From positions 186,001 to 250,000 of the forward strand of contig NZ_JOEQ01000015.1 of assembly GCF_000721075.1 (NCBI RefSeq): a stretch of 64,000 nucleotides of DNA, read 5' to 3'. The translations under genes were made by a program, and so were the position numbers. How positions within the stretch are numbered: position 1 is the stretch's first letter; every line of letters begins with the position of its first letter. The notes under the pieces were generated by a model. The model was not told where the DNA came from, ran no database searches, and saw only the letters and a list, made by a program, of their open reading frames with translations. Below, in pieces: positions 8,330 through 18,374 of the stretch. This DNA is from Streptosporangium amethystogenes (GTDB lineage Bacteria > Actinomycetota > Actinomycetes > Streptosporangiales > Streptosporangiaceae).

Positions 8330-10326
8330 CGGTTTCACCGGATGCGACGGTGCCGGCCACGAGCCGTCCGGATGCCGGCCCCGATCGTGACTTCCCGGGC
8401 AAACGCTCCCGAAAGATGCTGGCCAGGTTTCTGGAGCAGAAATCGGCACCGACCGCCGGGCTCTTCCTGCTGGCGATCGTCGCAGTCGCCGTCTTCGCCC
8501 CCTACCTCGCTCCCCATCCACAGGACGCGGGGGATCTGCTCCGGCCTTCCGAGATGCCGTCGGTCGATCATTGGCTCGGTACCGACTCCCTCGGACGAGA
8601 TGTCCTCAGCAGGCTGATGTTCGGAGCGAGGGCGGCGCTCCTGGCCGCACTCGTCGCCGTGAGCATCGCCGTCGCAGTGGGGCTTCCTCTCGGCCTGGTA
8701 CTCGGCTACCGCGGGGGCTGGGCGGATCGCCTCGTCATGCGGCTGGCCGAAGGCGTCAACGCCATGCCGTTCCTCTTGGTGGCGATCACGTTGATCGCGG
8801 TGCTCGGGCCCGGTCTGACCAAGTCCATGGTGATCGTCGGTGTCATCTACGCCGTCATGGTGCTGCGTCTGGTGCGCGGTGAGGTACTGGCCGCACGTGA
8901 GGAACTCTACGTGACCGGCGCCCTCGTGGTCGGAGTCGGAACCACGCGGCTGCTCTGGCGGCATGTGCTCCCGAATATCGCGCCGTCCTTGATCGTGCAG
9001 GTCACGACGATGTTCGCGACGAGCATCATCGTCGAGGCGACGCTGTCCTTTCTCGGGTTGGGCACCCAGCCGCCACAGGCGAGCTGGGGAAACATGTTGG
9101 CGGACGCACAGGCGTCGGCCTTCGACCATTGGTTCCTCGCTCTTCCCGCAGGCTTCGCCATCATGATCACGGTGCTCGCCTTCAACCTCTTCGGAGACGG
9201 GCTGCGGGACCTGTTCTCGCGTGAGTCGGCTGGAAGCGTGCTCAACGCCAATGCGGCGCGGCCGCTCGTCGAGGGGGTCGTCGAGCGCGAGCACAGCGCC
9301 GGCAGTGTGGGTGGCGACGGGGATCCGCTGATGTCCGTGCGCCGGCTGAGCGTCTCATTCCCCGCAAGGCCAAGCTCCGACGAGCGAATCGACGTGGTGA
9401 CCGAGGTGTCCTTCGACATCGGGCGGCGACGAGTGATCGCGCTGGTCGGTGAATCCGGGAGTGGCAAGAGCGTCACGGCGATGGCTCTGCTGGGGCTCGT
9501 CCCCGATCCCGGGCGGGTAACCGCCGAGACCATCGGCTTCGACGGGAGGGAACTCACAGGGGCGAATGAACGTGAGCTTCGGGCGATTCGTGCCCGTGAG
9601 ATCGGCGTCATCTTTCAGGACCCGCTGAAAGCGCTCAATCCCGCGTTCACCATCGGCACTCAGATGACCGAGTCCATGAGGGTCGTCGAAGGTATGTCGA
9701 AGCGGGACGCGCGCATCCGGGCGGCCGAACTGCTGGACATGGTTCGCATCGACCGGGCGGCGGACCGGCTTGACGACTATCCGCACCAGTTCTCCGGCGG
9801 AATGGCACAGCGTGTCATGATCGCGATGGCTCTGTCGTCCTCGCCGAAACTGCTCGTCGCCGACGAGCCGACCACCGCGCTGGACGTCACGGTTCAGAGC
9901 GACATCCTGGACCTGCTGCGGGATCTGCAGGCAGAGACCGGAATGTCGATGCTCATCATCACCCACGATCAGGGTGTGGTCGCCGACATCGCCGACGATC
10001 TCATGGTGATGTACGCCGGCGAACTCGTCGAGGTCGGCACGGTCGAGAAGGTGTTCGAGGAGCCACGTCATCCGTACACGGCAGGGCTGTTGGCATCCGT
10101 CCCGCGGAATCGCCGACGCGAGGGAACGTTGCCGTCCATCCCCGGAACCGTGCCCGCGCTCGACGAACTGGGCCCTGGTTGCCGTTTCGGCGCCCGATGT
10201 CCCTTCGTCGTCGATCGGTGCCGAGAACCGGTGGACCTGGTCGGTCTCGGCGATGGCGCGGTGCGATGCGTGCGCGCCCCGGAACGGCTCGCACTCGGCG
10301 ATGCCGACATCTGGAGTGGAAGATGA
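8326..10326 (+). CDS. Fused peptide-type ABC permease 2 and ATPase (DppC-DppD)
   Basis: A 666-residue fusion. Residues 1-300 are a DppC/OppC permease ([21 protein letters not shown], and an EAA-like loop near residue 195). Residues about 330-666 are a DppD/OppD ATPase with Walker A (GESGSGKS), signature (FSGGMAQR), Walker B ([12 protein letters not shown]) and the family's C-terminal Cys-rich patch ([10 protein letters not shown]). The start is the ATG at 8326, in a four-base overlap with dppB; a longer in-frame start at 8299 would overlap more and has no better ribosome site. Permease-ATPase fusions of this kind are known in actinobacteria. Confidence 0.92.
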   Translation: MTVSPDATVPATSRPDAGPDRDFPGKRSRKMLARFLEQKSAPTAGLFLLAIVAVAVFAPYLAPHPQDAGDLLRPSEMPSVDHWLGTDSLGRDVLSRLMFGARAALLAALVAVSIAVAVGLPLGLVLGYRGGWADRLVMRLAEGVNAMPFLLVAITLIAVLGPGLTKSMVIVGVIYAVMVLRLVRGEVLAAREELYVTGALVVGVGTTRLLWRHVLPNIAPSLIVQVTTMFATSIIVEATLSFLGLGTQPPQASWGNMLADAQASAFDHWFLALPAGFAIMITVLAFNLFGDGLRDLFSRESAGSVLNANAARPLVEGVVEREHSAGSVGGDGDPLMSVRRLSVSFPARPSSDERIDVVTEVSFDIGRRRVIALVGESGSGKSVTAMALLGLVPDPGRVTAETIGFDGRELTGANERELRAIRAREIGVIFQDPLKALNPAFTIGTQMTESMRVVEGMSKRDARIRAAELLDMVRIDRAADRLDDYPHQFSGGMAQRVMIAMALSSSPKLLVADEPTTALDVTVQSDILDLLRDLQAETGMSMLIITHDQGVVADIADDLMVMYAGELVEVGTVEKVFEEPRHPYTAGLLASVPRNRRREGTLPSIPGTVPALDELGPGCRFGARCPFVVDRCREPVDLVGLGDGAVRCVRAPERLALGDADIWSGR

Positions 10327-11201
10327 CCCGACGGCCACCCCTGCTCGAGGTACAAGATCTCAGTGTGCGATATCCGGCCGCCAGGCGCTTTCCTTGGTGG
10401 AAGAGCCGAAGCAATGCCGCGGTCGACCATGTGTCGTTCGATATAGCACCGGGTGAGACACTTGGTCTCGTCGGTGAATCCGGATCGGGGAAATCGACGG
10501 TCGGGAGAGCGATCCTCGGTCTCCAGCGAATCAGCGCCGGAACGATCCGATGCGACGACGTGCACATCACCGATGCCGGTCGCAAGGTTCCCCGGTCATA
10601 TCGGCGTCGCGTTCAGGCGGTCTTCCAGGATCCGTACGGATCGCTGAATCCCACGATGATCGTCGCTGATCTCGTCGGCGAACCGTTGGCGCTCCATACA
10701 GACCTTCCGCGTAGCACCCGTACGGAACGGGTGGTCGAACTCCTGGAAATGGTCGGGCTGCGGTCACGGCATCTGAGCCGCCACCCCTACCAGTTCTCGG
10801 GTGGACAGCAGCAGCGCATCGCCATCGCCCGAGCTCTGGCGCTGGAGCCGGCGCTCATCATCCTGGACGAACCGGTCAGTTCGCTTGATGTGTCCATCCA
10901 GAGCCAGGTCATCAACGTGCTTGAGCAGGTGCAGGCGAAGACCGGTGTCTCGTACCTGTTCATCGCACATGATCTCGCCGTCGTGCGCCATATAAGTGCC
11001 CGTATCGCCGTGATGTATCGCGGCCGGATCGTGGAGGAGGGAGAAGCCGACCGAGTCTGCGAGAAGCCCGAGCATCCGTATTCGCAGTTGCTCCTTTCCT
11101 CCATTCTGAACGTCGATCTGCGGGATCAGGCGCAGAGGCGTGCGTATCGGCACGAGCTGGCGGCTTCCTTCCGTAGGCAAGAGCCGACCGTTGACCAATG
11201 A
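10323..11201 (+). CDS. Peptide-type ABC importer ATPase 2 (DppF/OppF-like)
   Basis: A 292-residue ATPase with Walker A (GESGSGKST), Q-loop (VFQDPYGSLNP), signature (FSGGQQQR), Walker B (LIILDEPVSSLD) and the OppF C-terminal region. The frame is open far upstream, but the ATG at 10323 overlaps the previous stop by four bases and begins the homologous part. It forms a heterodimer with the ATPase half of the preceding protein. Confidence 0.92.
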   Translation: MTRRPPLLEVQDLSVRYPAARRFPWWKSRSNAAVDHVSFDIAPGETLGLVGESGSGKSTVGRAILGLQRISAGTIRCDDVHITDAGRKVPRSYRRRVQAVFQDPYGSLNPTMIVADLVGEPLALHTDLPRSTRTERVVELLEMVGLRSRHLSRHPYQFSGGQQQRIAIARALALEPALIILDEPVSSLDVSIQSQVINVLEQVQAKTGVSYLFIAHDLAVVRHISARIAVMYRGRIVEEGEADRVCEKPEHPYSQLLLSSILNVDLRDQAQRRAYRHELAASFRRQEPTVDQ

Positions 11202-11217
11202 AGGGCGTTGTTCTGGA

Positions 11218-12768
11218 ATGCGCAAGACATCACGGCCGAAGTCCAGCGTCTTGCTGGGGATACTGGTGGCATTCGCGACGTTCGTAGCAGGATGTGGCCA
11301 GTCCGGCTCGGATGAGGAGAACAAGGCGGTCCTGCGCTTCGGAGTCTTCTCAGGCACCGATTCGCTCGATCCGTACCTGACGATACAGGCGGTCGCAGCG
11401 ATCCTGTATCCCGAGTACGACACCCTGACGCTGATGGACGACAGGTTCGAACTCAAGCCGTCACTGGCGACGTCGTGGACACGGCCGGATCCGAGAACAT
11501 GGCGCCTGGAGCTCCGCGACGACGTGGTCTTCCATGACGGGTCGAAGTTCGACGCGGAGACGGTCAAGCTGAACTTCGAACGAGGCCGGTCCCTTCAGGC
11601 CTCCCCGTATATCGCCTTGTACTCGGCGATGAGTGAGATCAAGGTCGTCGACGCCGATACGGTCGACATCACTTTCGCCGAACCGTATCCCGCGTTCCCT
11701 GCGGAGGCGGCGACGATCGCCGGTGCCATGGTCAGTCCGAAGGCGATCAAGGAAAAGGGCGACCTGACCAGTACGATGGCGGGCAGTGGGGGCTGGATTT
11801 TCGACGCGCGGACCTTCGACCGCAAATCCGCGCTCGCGTTCGACGCGAACCCGAACTACTGGAACGCCGGCCAGGTCAAGGTCGACCGGCTGGAATACAA
11901 CATCATCACCGATGACAACGCGCGCTTCAACGCCCTGCAAGGCGGCCAGATCGACATCATGGGTCACCTGCAGCCGGGGCAGGTCGCGACGGCGAAATCC
12001 GGCAACAAAGCGATCTTCGAGATACCGGTGGAATGCGGTGCGATCATCGTCGTCGATCGGGTAGGCAAGATCGTTCCGGCGCTGAAGGACCAGCGGGTCC
12101 GGCAGGCGATAGGCCTTTTGATCGACCGCACGGCCATGAACAGATCCGCTTACGCCGACGGCGGCAGTCCCGAGTTCGGCGGTTTCATGCCGCCTGGCTC
12201 GTACTGGCACAACGCGGAACTGGACCGGGTCCATGAAACCCCCGATGTGAACAGGGCCAGGCGGCTTCTCGCCGACGCGGGATATCCCAACGGGTTCTCA
12301 TTCGAGATCGCCAGCGTGGACCTGGTCAAGCAGCGCCTGACCGCCCTATCCCAGATGCTTCGTGCCGGCGGTATCGACATGAAGCTCAAGGCGGTCCCCC
12401 CGAACAGCCTGGCCAAGGGGAATCGGGCGGGCAACTTCCCGGTGATCACGGTCACATCCCGGCATGTCGTGCCGGGCAGTTGGTACAGTGCATACGTTTC
12501 CGAGTCCGGCCCGTACAACGCCGCGTTCAAAGCCACGGACATGACGGATCTCGACGCGAAGGCCGTCGCCGCCGACAGCGCGGCGGACGAGTCCAAGAGC
12601 AAGGCGATCTGGGATGAGATCCAGGGGGAAGTCCTCAATCGGGGGTTCATGTTCCCGATCATGTGGACGTCGCAGCGAGCCGCGGTGTCAGCCGGAGTGG
12701 CCGGTGAGGCCGTCCTGAGGCCAGCCGAGGCGACCCCGCGTCCGTACGGCCTCTCGGTGAAGTCATGA
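11218..12768 (+). CDS. Extracellular solute-binding lipoprotein, family 5 (DppA-like)
   Basis: A 516-residue SBP_bac_5 protein. A signal peptide of about 22 residues ends in a lipobox (FVAGC). The mature part shows family landmarks: LATSWTRPDPRTWRLELRDDVVFHDG near residue 85, NPNYW near residue 215, and RQAIGLLIDR near residue 300. The ATG at 11218 lies 16 bases after the ATPase stop and begins the signal peptide; the ribosome site (GAAGGG) is weak. Family members bind peptides, nickel, opines or glycosides, so the ligand is open. Confidence 0.9.
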   Translation: MRKTSRPKSSVLLGILVAFATFVAGCGQSGSDEENKAVLRFGVFSGTDSLDPYLTIQAVAAILYPEYDTLTLMDDRFELKPSLATSWTRPDPRTWRLELRDDVVFHDGSKFDAETVKLNFERGRSLQASPYIALYSAMSEIKVVDADTVDITFAEPYPAFPAEAATIAGAMVSPKAIKEKGDLTSTMAGSGGWIFDARTFDRKSALAFDANPNYWNAGQVKVDRLEYNIITDDNARFNALQGGQIDIMGHLQPGQVATAKSGNKAIFEIPVECGAIIVVDRVGKIVPALKDQRVRQAIGLLIDRTAMNRSAYADGGSPEFGGFMPPGSYWHNAELDRVHETPDVNRARRLLADAGYPNGFSFEIASVDLVKQRLTALSQMLRAGGIDMKLKAVPPNSLAKGNRAGNFPVITVTSRHVVPGSWYSAYVSESGPYNAAFKATDMTDLDAKAVAADSAADESKSKAIWDEIQGEVLNRGFMFPIMWTSQRAAVSAGVAGEAVLRPAEATPRPYGLSVKS

Positions 12769-14972
12769 CCGCTTTCGCGGAGGGCCGGAGCGAGGCCGGG
12801 AACGGCCACGAAGGGACCGTGAGCCAGGGGCAGGGTTCACCCGCGACTGCCGGACTGCACGCGCTGCTCGAACCGCGATCCGTAGCGGTCGTCGGGGCCT
12901 CCGACGCGGTGGAGCGCATCGGAGGCCGCGTCCTTGACCACCTGCGGAGAGAGTTCACCGGGGCGATCTTTCCGATCAACCCCCGCCGCGACACGGTGCA
13001 GGGCCTGCGGGCTTACGGCGACATCGGTCAGGTCGACGGTGAGATCGACCTCGCGGTCCTCGCGGTCGCCAGTGAACTGGTGCCCGATGCCGTGCGGAGG
13101 TGCGCGGACCACGGGGTGAAGGCGGCGATCGTCATCTCATCCGGCTTCGCCGAGGTCGGCGATGACACGGGGAGGGCACTGCAGGAGGAACTGCACTCGA
13201 TCCGGCAGCGCACCGGGATAAGGATTCTCGGACCCAACTCGATGGGGAGCATCAACCTTTCGGCGGGGCTGTACGCGACCTTCGCGGGGCTGAGGGGTTT
13301 CCCGATCGCGCCCGGTAACGTGGCGGTCGTCAGTCAGAGCGGAGCCTTCGGTATCCGGATCTTCGAAGGAGCTCAGAGCGAAGGTCTCGGCATCTCGCAG
13401 ATGTGCCTCACCGGCAACGAGGTCGATGTCACGATAGGCGAGCTGGCGGGACACCTTCTCGAACGCGACGACGTCGCGGTCCTCACACTGTTCGCCGAAG
13501 GGATCCGAAACCCTGAGCTCCTGCTCGACGCGGGCCGGCGTGGCGCCGAACTCGGCAAGCCGATCATCTTCCTCAAGGCCGGTGTGTCGCACACCGGGGG
13601 CCGTGCCGCGCTCAGCCACACAGGCTCGATGATGGTGGGATCCCGCGCGTTCGAGGCGGCGATGGAATCGGTAGGCATCATGGTCGTCCCGACGCTGCGG
13701 CACCTGCTCAGCCAGACGAAAGCGTTCTCGCCCGGTCGGATCCCGCGCGGACGGCGGACATGCATCCTGACGGGCAGCGGCGGCTCCGGAATCCTGCTGG
13801 CCGATCACCTGGAGTCCGCGGGTCTGGAGGTGCCGCCGACCGGCCCGCGGCTGAGGGCCGAGATAGAGTCCCTCATCCCGAGCTTCGGATCGGCCGTGAA
13901 CCCGATCGACTACACAGGCCAGATTTTGAACGACGCGTCCGCCCTGCCCGCGCTCCTGGAGCATGTGTGCACCTCGTCCGAGTACGACATCGTCTGCCTG
14001 ACCGGTGTCAATCGCTCGCAACCGCCGGAGGTGCTGACCGCGATCATCGAGGCATGCCGTCGTTCGGGCAAGCCCTTCTTCACATGGGCGCCGCAGGTCG
14101 ATGTCGCCTACGAGATGACACGCCAGGGAGCACCGGGCTTCCTGGATCCGCAGGCGATGGCCGAAGCGGCCGCGGGTGTCATCCGGTACGGCGGCCTGCG
14201 CGAACGGGCGTTGTCACGGACGAGGCCGACCACGACGAAGCAGGGGCTGGTCGCTCCGGGCGGCGGGTCCCTGACCGAGAGCGACGCGAAGCGGATCCTG
14301 CGGGCATACGGCATACCGGTGACGCGAGAAGGGATCGCGGCTTCGGCGCACGACGCTGTCGCGCTGGCCTCGGACATCGGCTTTCCAGTCGTGATGAAGC
14401 TGTCATCGCGGTGGCTGGTCCACAAGTCGGACGAGAACGCCGTATGCCTGAACCTGCGGAATGCCGCCGAGGTCGGCGAGGCCTTCCACGACCTCGTGGC
14501 GGTAGGGAAGCGGCTCCTGCCCGCCGGCGAAACGCACGCCGACGTCCTGGTCCAAGAGCAGGTGCCTGCGGGGATCGAAATTCTCTGCGGGATGGTCAGG
14601 GACCCGCTGTTCGGCCCGATCATCACCGTGGGTGCCGGTGGCGTACTGGCGGAGGTCATGAACGAGCGGCATGACACGCTGCCTCCGGTCACGCGGCAGC
14701 AGGCCAGAGAGCTGGTGGGCCGAATATGGGACGGCCGCTTGGTGAGCCATCGTCGTGGCCTGGGGGCGGCGGCGATCGAGGAACTGGCCGGAGCGATCGA
14801 ACGCTTCAGCTGGCTCGCGTTGTCCGAAACGGCCATCCAGGAGATCGACATCAATCCGTTCATCGCCACCGGGGATGCTGTCATCGCCGTCGACGCGTTG
14901 ATCGTCACAGCGGCCGCGGCCGATGGCGATGCGGTCGCGTCCCTCCGGGAGGTGGGGCGTGACGTCCACTGA
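12765..14972 (+). CDS. Acyl-CoA synthetase, NDP-forming (acetate-CoA ligase type)
   Basis: A 735-residue single-chain NDP-forming acyl-CoA synthetase. The order is CoA-binding domain (about 20-150), two succinyl-CoA-ligase-like domains (about 160-470) and a C-terminal ATP-grasp domain (about 510-735). The likely phospho-histidine is His285 in ALSHTGSMM. No GNAT domain is attached, so it is not a Pat-type protein acetylase. The ATG overlaps the DppA-like stop by four bases, tying it to the importer: the imported compound, or an acid released from it, is the natural candidate for CoA activation. Confidence 0.88.
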   Translation: MTAFAEGRSEAGNGHEGTVSQGQGSPATAGLHALLEPRSVAVVGASDAVERIGGRVLDHLRREFTGAIFPINPRRDTVQGLRAYGDIGQVDGEIDLAVLAVASELVPDAVRRCADHGVKAAIVISSGFAEVGDDTGRALQEELHSIRQRTGIRILGPNSMGSINLSAGLYATFAGLRGFPIAPGNVAVVSQSGAFGIRIFEGAQSEGLGISQMCLTGNEVDVTIGELAGHLLERDDVAVLTLFAEGIRNPELLLDAGRRGAELGKPIIFLKAGVSHTGGRAALSHTGSMMVGSRAFEAAMESVGIMVVPTLRHLLSQTKAFSPGRIPRGRRTCILTGSGGSGILLADHLESAGLEVPPTGPRLRAEIESLIPSFGSAVNPIDYTGQILNDASALPALLEHVCTSSEYDIVCLTGVNRSQPPEVLTAIIEACRRSGKPFFTWAPQVDVAYEMTRQGAPGFLDPQAMAEAAAGVIRYGGLRERALSRTRPTTTKQGLVAPGGGSLTESDAKRILRAYGIPVTREGIAASAHDAVALASDIGFPVVMKLSSRWLVHKSDENAVCLNLRNAAEVGEAFHDLVAVGKRLLPAGETHADVLVQEQVPAGIEILCGMVRDPLFGPIITVGAGGVLAEVMNERHDTLPPVTRQQARELVGRIWDGRLVSHRRGLGAAAIEELAGAIERFSWLALSETAIQEIDINPFIATGDAVIAVDALIVTAAAADGDAVASLREVGRDVH

Positions 14973-15717
14973 GCCCAAGTTCGTCCGGTATGAGATCGAC
15001 GAGGGTGTGGCGGTCATCACCCTCGATCGCCCGGACAGGCTGAACGCCCTCATCCCGCCGATGACCCGCGAGCTGATCGGTCTGCTGGACCGAGCCGATC
15101 TCGACGATGCGGTGCGGGCTGTGGTGCTCACCGGAGCCGGACGAGGATTCTGCGGTGGTGCGGACTTCGAACGCCTGCGCACCGTCGAGGCGTCAGGTGT
15201 CGTGGAAACGCATCGAGCACTGCGACGGGACCGGGCCATGCGGCTCAGGAAGCCTCTGATCGCCGCTGTCAACGGTGCTGTCGGTGGAGCCGGTCTCGCG
15301 CACGCGCTGATGGCCGATATCCGGTTCGCGGCCGCCGGCGCGAAATGGACGACCGCCTTCGCTCGCTACGGCCTGGTGGCGGAGATGGGCACCTCCTGGT
15401 TGCTGACCAGGCTCGTCGGCATGGCGCGGGCCAAGGACCTGCTCTTCTCCGGCCGAGTCTTCTCCAGCGAGGAAGCCTACGAGTATGGGCTCGTGCAGTT
15501 CGTGCACCCCGCGGACGAGGTGCTGGAACGCTCGGTGCGGTACGCACGGGAGTTGGCAGCGGTCTCGCCGTACTCCATCTCGCAGATGCGCGAACAGATC
15601 CACGCCGATCTCGAACGAGATTGGGACACGGCGTACTGGGATTCAGTCGAACGGACGCAGAACAGCATCGGCTGGGACACCTTCCGCCGCTCGGTGCCTG
15701 GCTCTCAGCCGAGTTGA
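14959..15717 (+). CDS. Enoyl-CoA hydratase/isomerase family protein
   Basis: A 252-residue crotonase. The oxyanion-hole segment GAGRGFCGGADF is at about 58-69, the second glycine pair at AVNGAVGGAGLAHA (about 100-113), and a candidate catalytic Glu in GLVAEMGTSW (about 142). I choose the GTG at 14959, 6 bases after GGAGG and overlapping the synthetase stop; the ATG at 14923 lies deeper in the upstream gene. It is the last gene of the operon and probably hydrates the unsaturated acyl-CoA made in the pathway. Confidence 0.88.
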   Translation: MTSTEPKFVRYEIDEGVAVITLDRPDRLNALIPPMTRELIGLLDRADLDDAVRAVVLTGAGRGFCGGADFERLRTVEASGVVETHRALRRDRAMRLRKPLIAAVNGAVGGAGLAHALMADIRFAAAGAKWTTAFARYGLVAEMGTSWLLTRLVGMARAKDLLFSGRVFSSEEAYEYGLVQFVHPADEVLERSVRYARELAAVSPYSISQMREQIHADLERDWDTAYWDSVERTQNSIGWDTFRRSVPGSQPS

Positions 15718-15724
15718 TCGCCCC

Positions 15725-15790
15725 GGGAGCGGCTCGATGACGAGTCGCTCCCGTTCCTTCCGGCGATCCACCGGCACGCCGGAAGGAACG
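15725..15790. terminator. Two adjacent hairpins between convergent operons
   Basis: Hairpin one pairs GGGAGCG (15725-15731) with CGCTCCC (15746-15752), extended by CTCG/CGAG around an ATGA loop. Hairpin two is a perfect 14-bp stem, 15752-15765 with 15777-15790, and an 11-base loop. They lie between convergent stops at 15717 and 15854 and can end transcription from both sides. Confidence 0.75.
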
Positions 15791-15853
15791 GGCCCTTCCA
15801 CTTCGCGGTTCGTCCCTTTCAGGGAGCCGTAGGTTCGCAGACGGTGACCGGGC

Positions 15854-17410
15854 TCAGCCGGCCGGAACGCCCGCCGTACCGAATTCGGCGATGAGCAGGG
15901 CTTTCACCTGTTCCTGGCTCACCTTGAGCGAGGGTGTTCGAGGAAGGGCCGCCACGGCGACGAACGCGGTCGGCACCTGGTATGGGAGCAGCCTGCCGCG
16001 GACCCAGTCGGTCAAGACCCGAGCGTCGAAGGCAGTTCCCCGCGCGGTTTCGATCAGCGCGACGGGAACCTCGCCCAGCCGCTGATCCGGCATGCCGACG
16101 ACCGCGGCGTCGCGCACCGACGGGTGCTCCTTGATGACCTCGGCGACCGCTCCGGCCGACACCTTGAACCCTCCGCGGATGATGACATCGTCCGTCCGGC
16201 CGACGATCCAGATGAATCCGTCCCCGTCGACGCGCGCGAGGTCGGTTGTCTCCTGCCACACGTCCGGATCGGACGCGGACTGTGGAGAGCGGACGTCCAG
16301 CTGTCCGACCTCGCCGGCCGGAACGATCTCATTGGTTCCCGGGACCCGGACGCGTACCTCGACGCCGGGGTGCACCCGTCCCACGCTGCCACGCTTGCTG
16401 CGGCGGAACGTCCGCCGGTCCGCCAACGTCCACCCGGCGATCCCGCCGGCGAACTCGGTCGCCCCGTACATCACCAGTACGGAGAGGTCGTACGTCTCCT
16501 CGAACCGTTCGGCGACCTCGGGCTTTAGCGGCGCGGTTCCGCAGACAACGGCGCGGACGTGTGTGAAGACCTCGGGGCTGACGTCCGCGTCGAGAATCAT
16601 CTGCAGTGATGTCGGGGTGAGGGCGAGCACTTGGGAGTCATACGCGGATACCAACCGGACCAGTCCGTCGACCGTGAATTTCTCCAGCATCGCCACCCTG
16701 CGGCCGTCGATGAGATTGAGTAGCAGCCGGAACAGTCCGCTGGTGTGCAGGATAGGGGCGACGAGGATCGCCACGCCGGAACGGAGCCGTGCCTGCCAGG
16801 GCCGTCCCGACTCGTAGTGCGCGGCACCCGTGAAGCTGGCTTCGAGATTCTTGAAGCTCACCGGGACACGTTTGGGAGGACCTGTCGTTCCGCTGGTCAA
16901 CATGCTCACGGCGATTCCGGGCAACGATCGCGTGGCGATCACGTCAGGAGACAACGCACACGCGGTGACCGGCGCGACCTGACGTGGATCACGTGTCGCC
17001 ACCGAGAGCCCCAGGATGCCGGCTGATCGTGCCGAGGCGGCGAAACCCTCGACCCGCCAGTCGTCTTCGTCGGCGATCACGGCCACCAGGTCGAGAGCAC
17101 CGACGTCATGGGCAAGAGCGTTCTCGGGCTGCATGTGGCTGAGCGAGACGATGCTGTACCGCGACGTCAACGCGCCCATCATCGCTCCGACGACGCCGGG
17201 TCGATTGCGCATCACAATGCCCACCTTGGCGCCGTCGGGGGCCCCGATGGCCCTTAGGTGGGATTCGATCGCGGCAGCCCCCGCAGCGAGATCACCCCAC
17301 GTGCACCACCGGCCGTCCAGCTCAAGCGCCGGAGCAGTGGGATCGACCTCCAGAACGGCCCTCAGGCGTGCCGGTAAGTCGAAGCCCGTCACGTTGTCTC
17401 CAGTGGACAT
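15854..17410 (-). CDS. AMP-forming acyl-CoA ligase / synthetase
   Basis: A 518-residue ANL-superfamily ligase. Motifs: SMLTSGTTGPPKRVP (P-loop, about 165-180), MYGATEF (about 310), and TDLARVDGDGFIWIVGRTDD (about 400) followed by IRGGFKV. The catalytic-lysine region near the C-terminus reads RTPSLKVS instead of the common SGK pattern, but the Lys remains. AAGGAGG lies 5 bases before the ATG. It is the last gene of a minus-strand operon with an alpha/beta hydrolase and a 2-hydroxyacid dehydrogenase. The acid it activates is unknown; it is a second, mechanistically different activation route beside the NDP-forming enzyme. Confidence 0.88.
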   Translation of the reverse strand: MSTGDNVTGFDLPARLRAVLEVDPTAPALELDGRWCTWGDLAAGAAAIESHLRAIGAPDGAKVGIVMRNRPGVVGAMMGALTSRYSIVSLSHMQPENALAHDVGALDLVAVIADEDDWRVEGFAASARSAGILGLSVATRDPRQVAPVTACALSPDVIATRSLPGIAVSMLTSGTTGPPKRVPVSFKNLEASFTGAAHYESGRPWQARLRSGVAILVAPILHTSGLFRLLLNLIDGRRVAMLEKFTVDGLVRLVSAYDSQVLALTPTSLQMILDADVSPEVFTHVRAVVCGTAPLKPEVAERFEETYDLSVLVMYGATEFAGGIAGWTLADRRTFRRSKRGSVGRVHPGVEVRVRVPGTNEIVPAGEVGQLDVRSPQSASDPDVWQETTDLARVDGDGFIWIVGRTDDVIIRGGFKVSAGAVAEVIKEHPSVRDAAVVGMPDQRLGEVPVALIETARGTAFDARVLTDWVRGRLLPYQVPTAFVAVAALPRTPSLKVSQEQVKALLIAEFGTAGVPAG

Positions 17411-17446
17411 GCGTCCTCCTTTCGGCTAGGTGGTTGAGGTGTGTTG

Positions 17447-18355
17447 TCATCGGGATCGTTCACGATCGTGCGGATCGGTCCGGGGTTTTTCCCAGCCCCA
17501 GCTCGCGAATACCGAGCGCAACACGGCGACGAGGGGAAGCGGCTGGTCGAGCATGACGTGATGTCCGGAATCGGCGATCTCAATGATCGGTAGCGAGCTG
17601 CCCAGCAGTCTGTGCATCAGGTCGAACGTTTCCACAGTCGGCAAGCCGTACTGAGCGCGGATGAGAGCGATCTGGCAGGGCGGAGTGAACAGTTGATCGG
17701 GTGTGAGAGAGCTTTGGCCGAAAAGGCGGGGATCGAACTTCCAGGTCCACCCTCCTTCGGCCGCCCGGATGGACGTCTCGGCGAGGTGGTCGACGATGTA
17801 TCGATGGGCTCGCCCGACCTCGGGAATGGGGTGGAACCGCGCTATCGCCGCCTCGCGCGTCGGGTAGAGACGGGGTCGCCGTAAGGCATGTTGGCGTCGC
17901 GCGATCATTTCTTCAACCGCGACGTCGCGCACCGCGCCGTCGACGCAAACGGCGCCGATGAGCTGCTCACCGAAGGAGAGCGCCGTACGCAACGAGACCA
18001 GAGCACCCATGCTGTGCCCGACGAGAACCAGGCCGCCGGCGATCCCCGCGTCGCGCGCGACGTCCAGCACCTGATTCGCCCAATCCTCATGGCTGTAGTA
18101 CTCGGCGTGGCCGCTGTCGCCGTGTCCGGACAGATCCAGCGCGACGACGCGGCGTTCGTCGGCGAATTGAGGAGCGATGTGGTCCCACCACCTGGAATGG
18201 GCGGCCCCACCGTGCACGAACACGATGCCTGGCCGGCCCTCCCGCCCCCAAGCCCGGTAGTGGATCGGTATCCCGGAGACGATCACCTGGCGTTCGTCGA
18301 CCGGATGCGCGAGCGCGTTGCGGAACCAGGTAGGGGCGGCATGCACGATGCTCAT
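17447..18355 (-). CDS. Alpha/beta hydrolase
   Basis: A 302-residue alpha/beta hydrolase with an HGGAAHSRWW oxyanion region, nucleophile elbow GHSMG (about residue 115), a late acid region and catalytic His in DSGHHVML. I start at the ATG at 18355 because GAGGAG lies 8 bases upstream and the dehydrogenase stops 19 bases before it. It could cleave an ester, lactone, thioester or C-C bond; the operon gives no further clue beyond CoA metabolism. Confidence 0.85.
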   Translation of the reverse strand: MSIVHAAPTWFRNALAHPVDERQVIVSGIPIHYRAWGREGRPGIVFVHGGAAHSRWWDHIAPQFADERRVVALDLSGHGDSGHAEYYSHEDWANQVLDVARDAGIAGGLVLVGHSMGALVSLRTALSFGEQLIGAVCVDGAVRDVAVEEMIARRQHALRRPRLYPTREAAIARFHPIPEVGRAHRYIVDHLAETSIRAAEGGWTWKFDPRLFGQSSLTPDQLFTPPCQIALIRAQYGLPTVETFDLMHRLLGSSLPIIEIADSGHHVMLDQPLPLVAVLRSVFASWGWEKPRTDPHDRERSR

Positions 18356-18374
18356 GGTGATGGCTCCTCGGTGC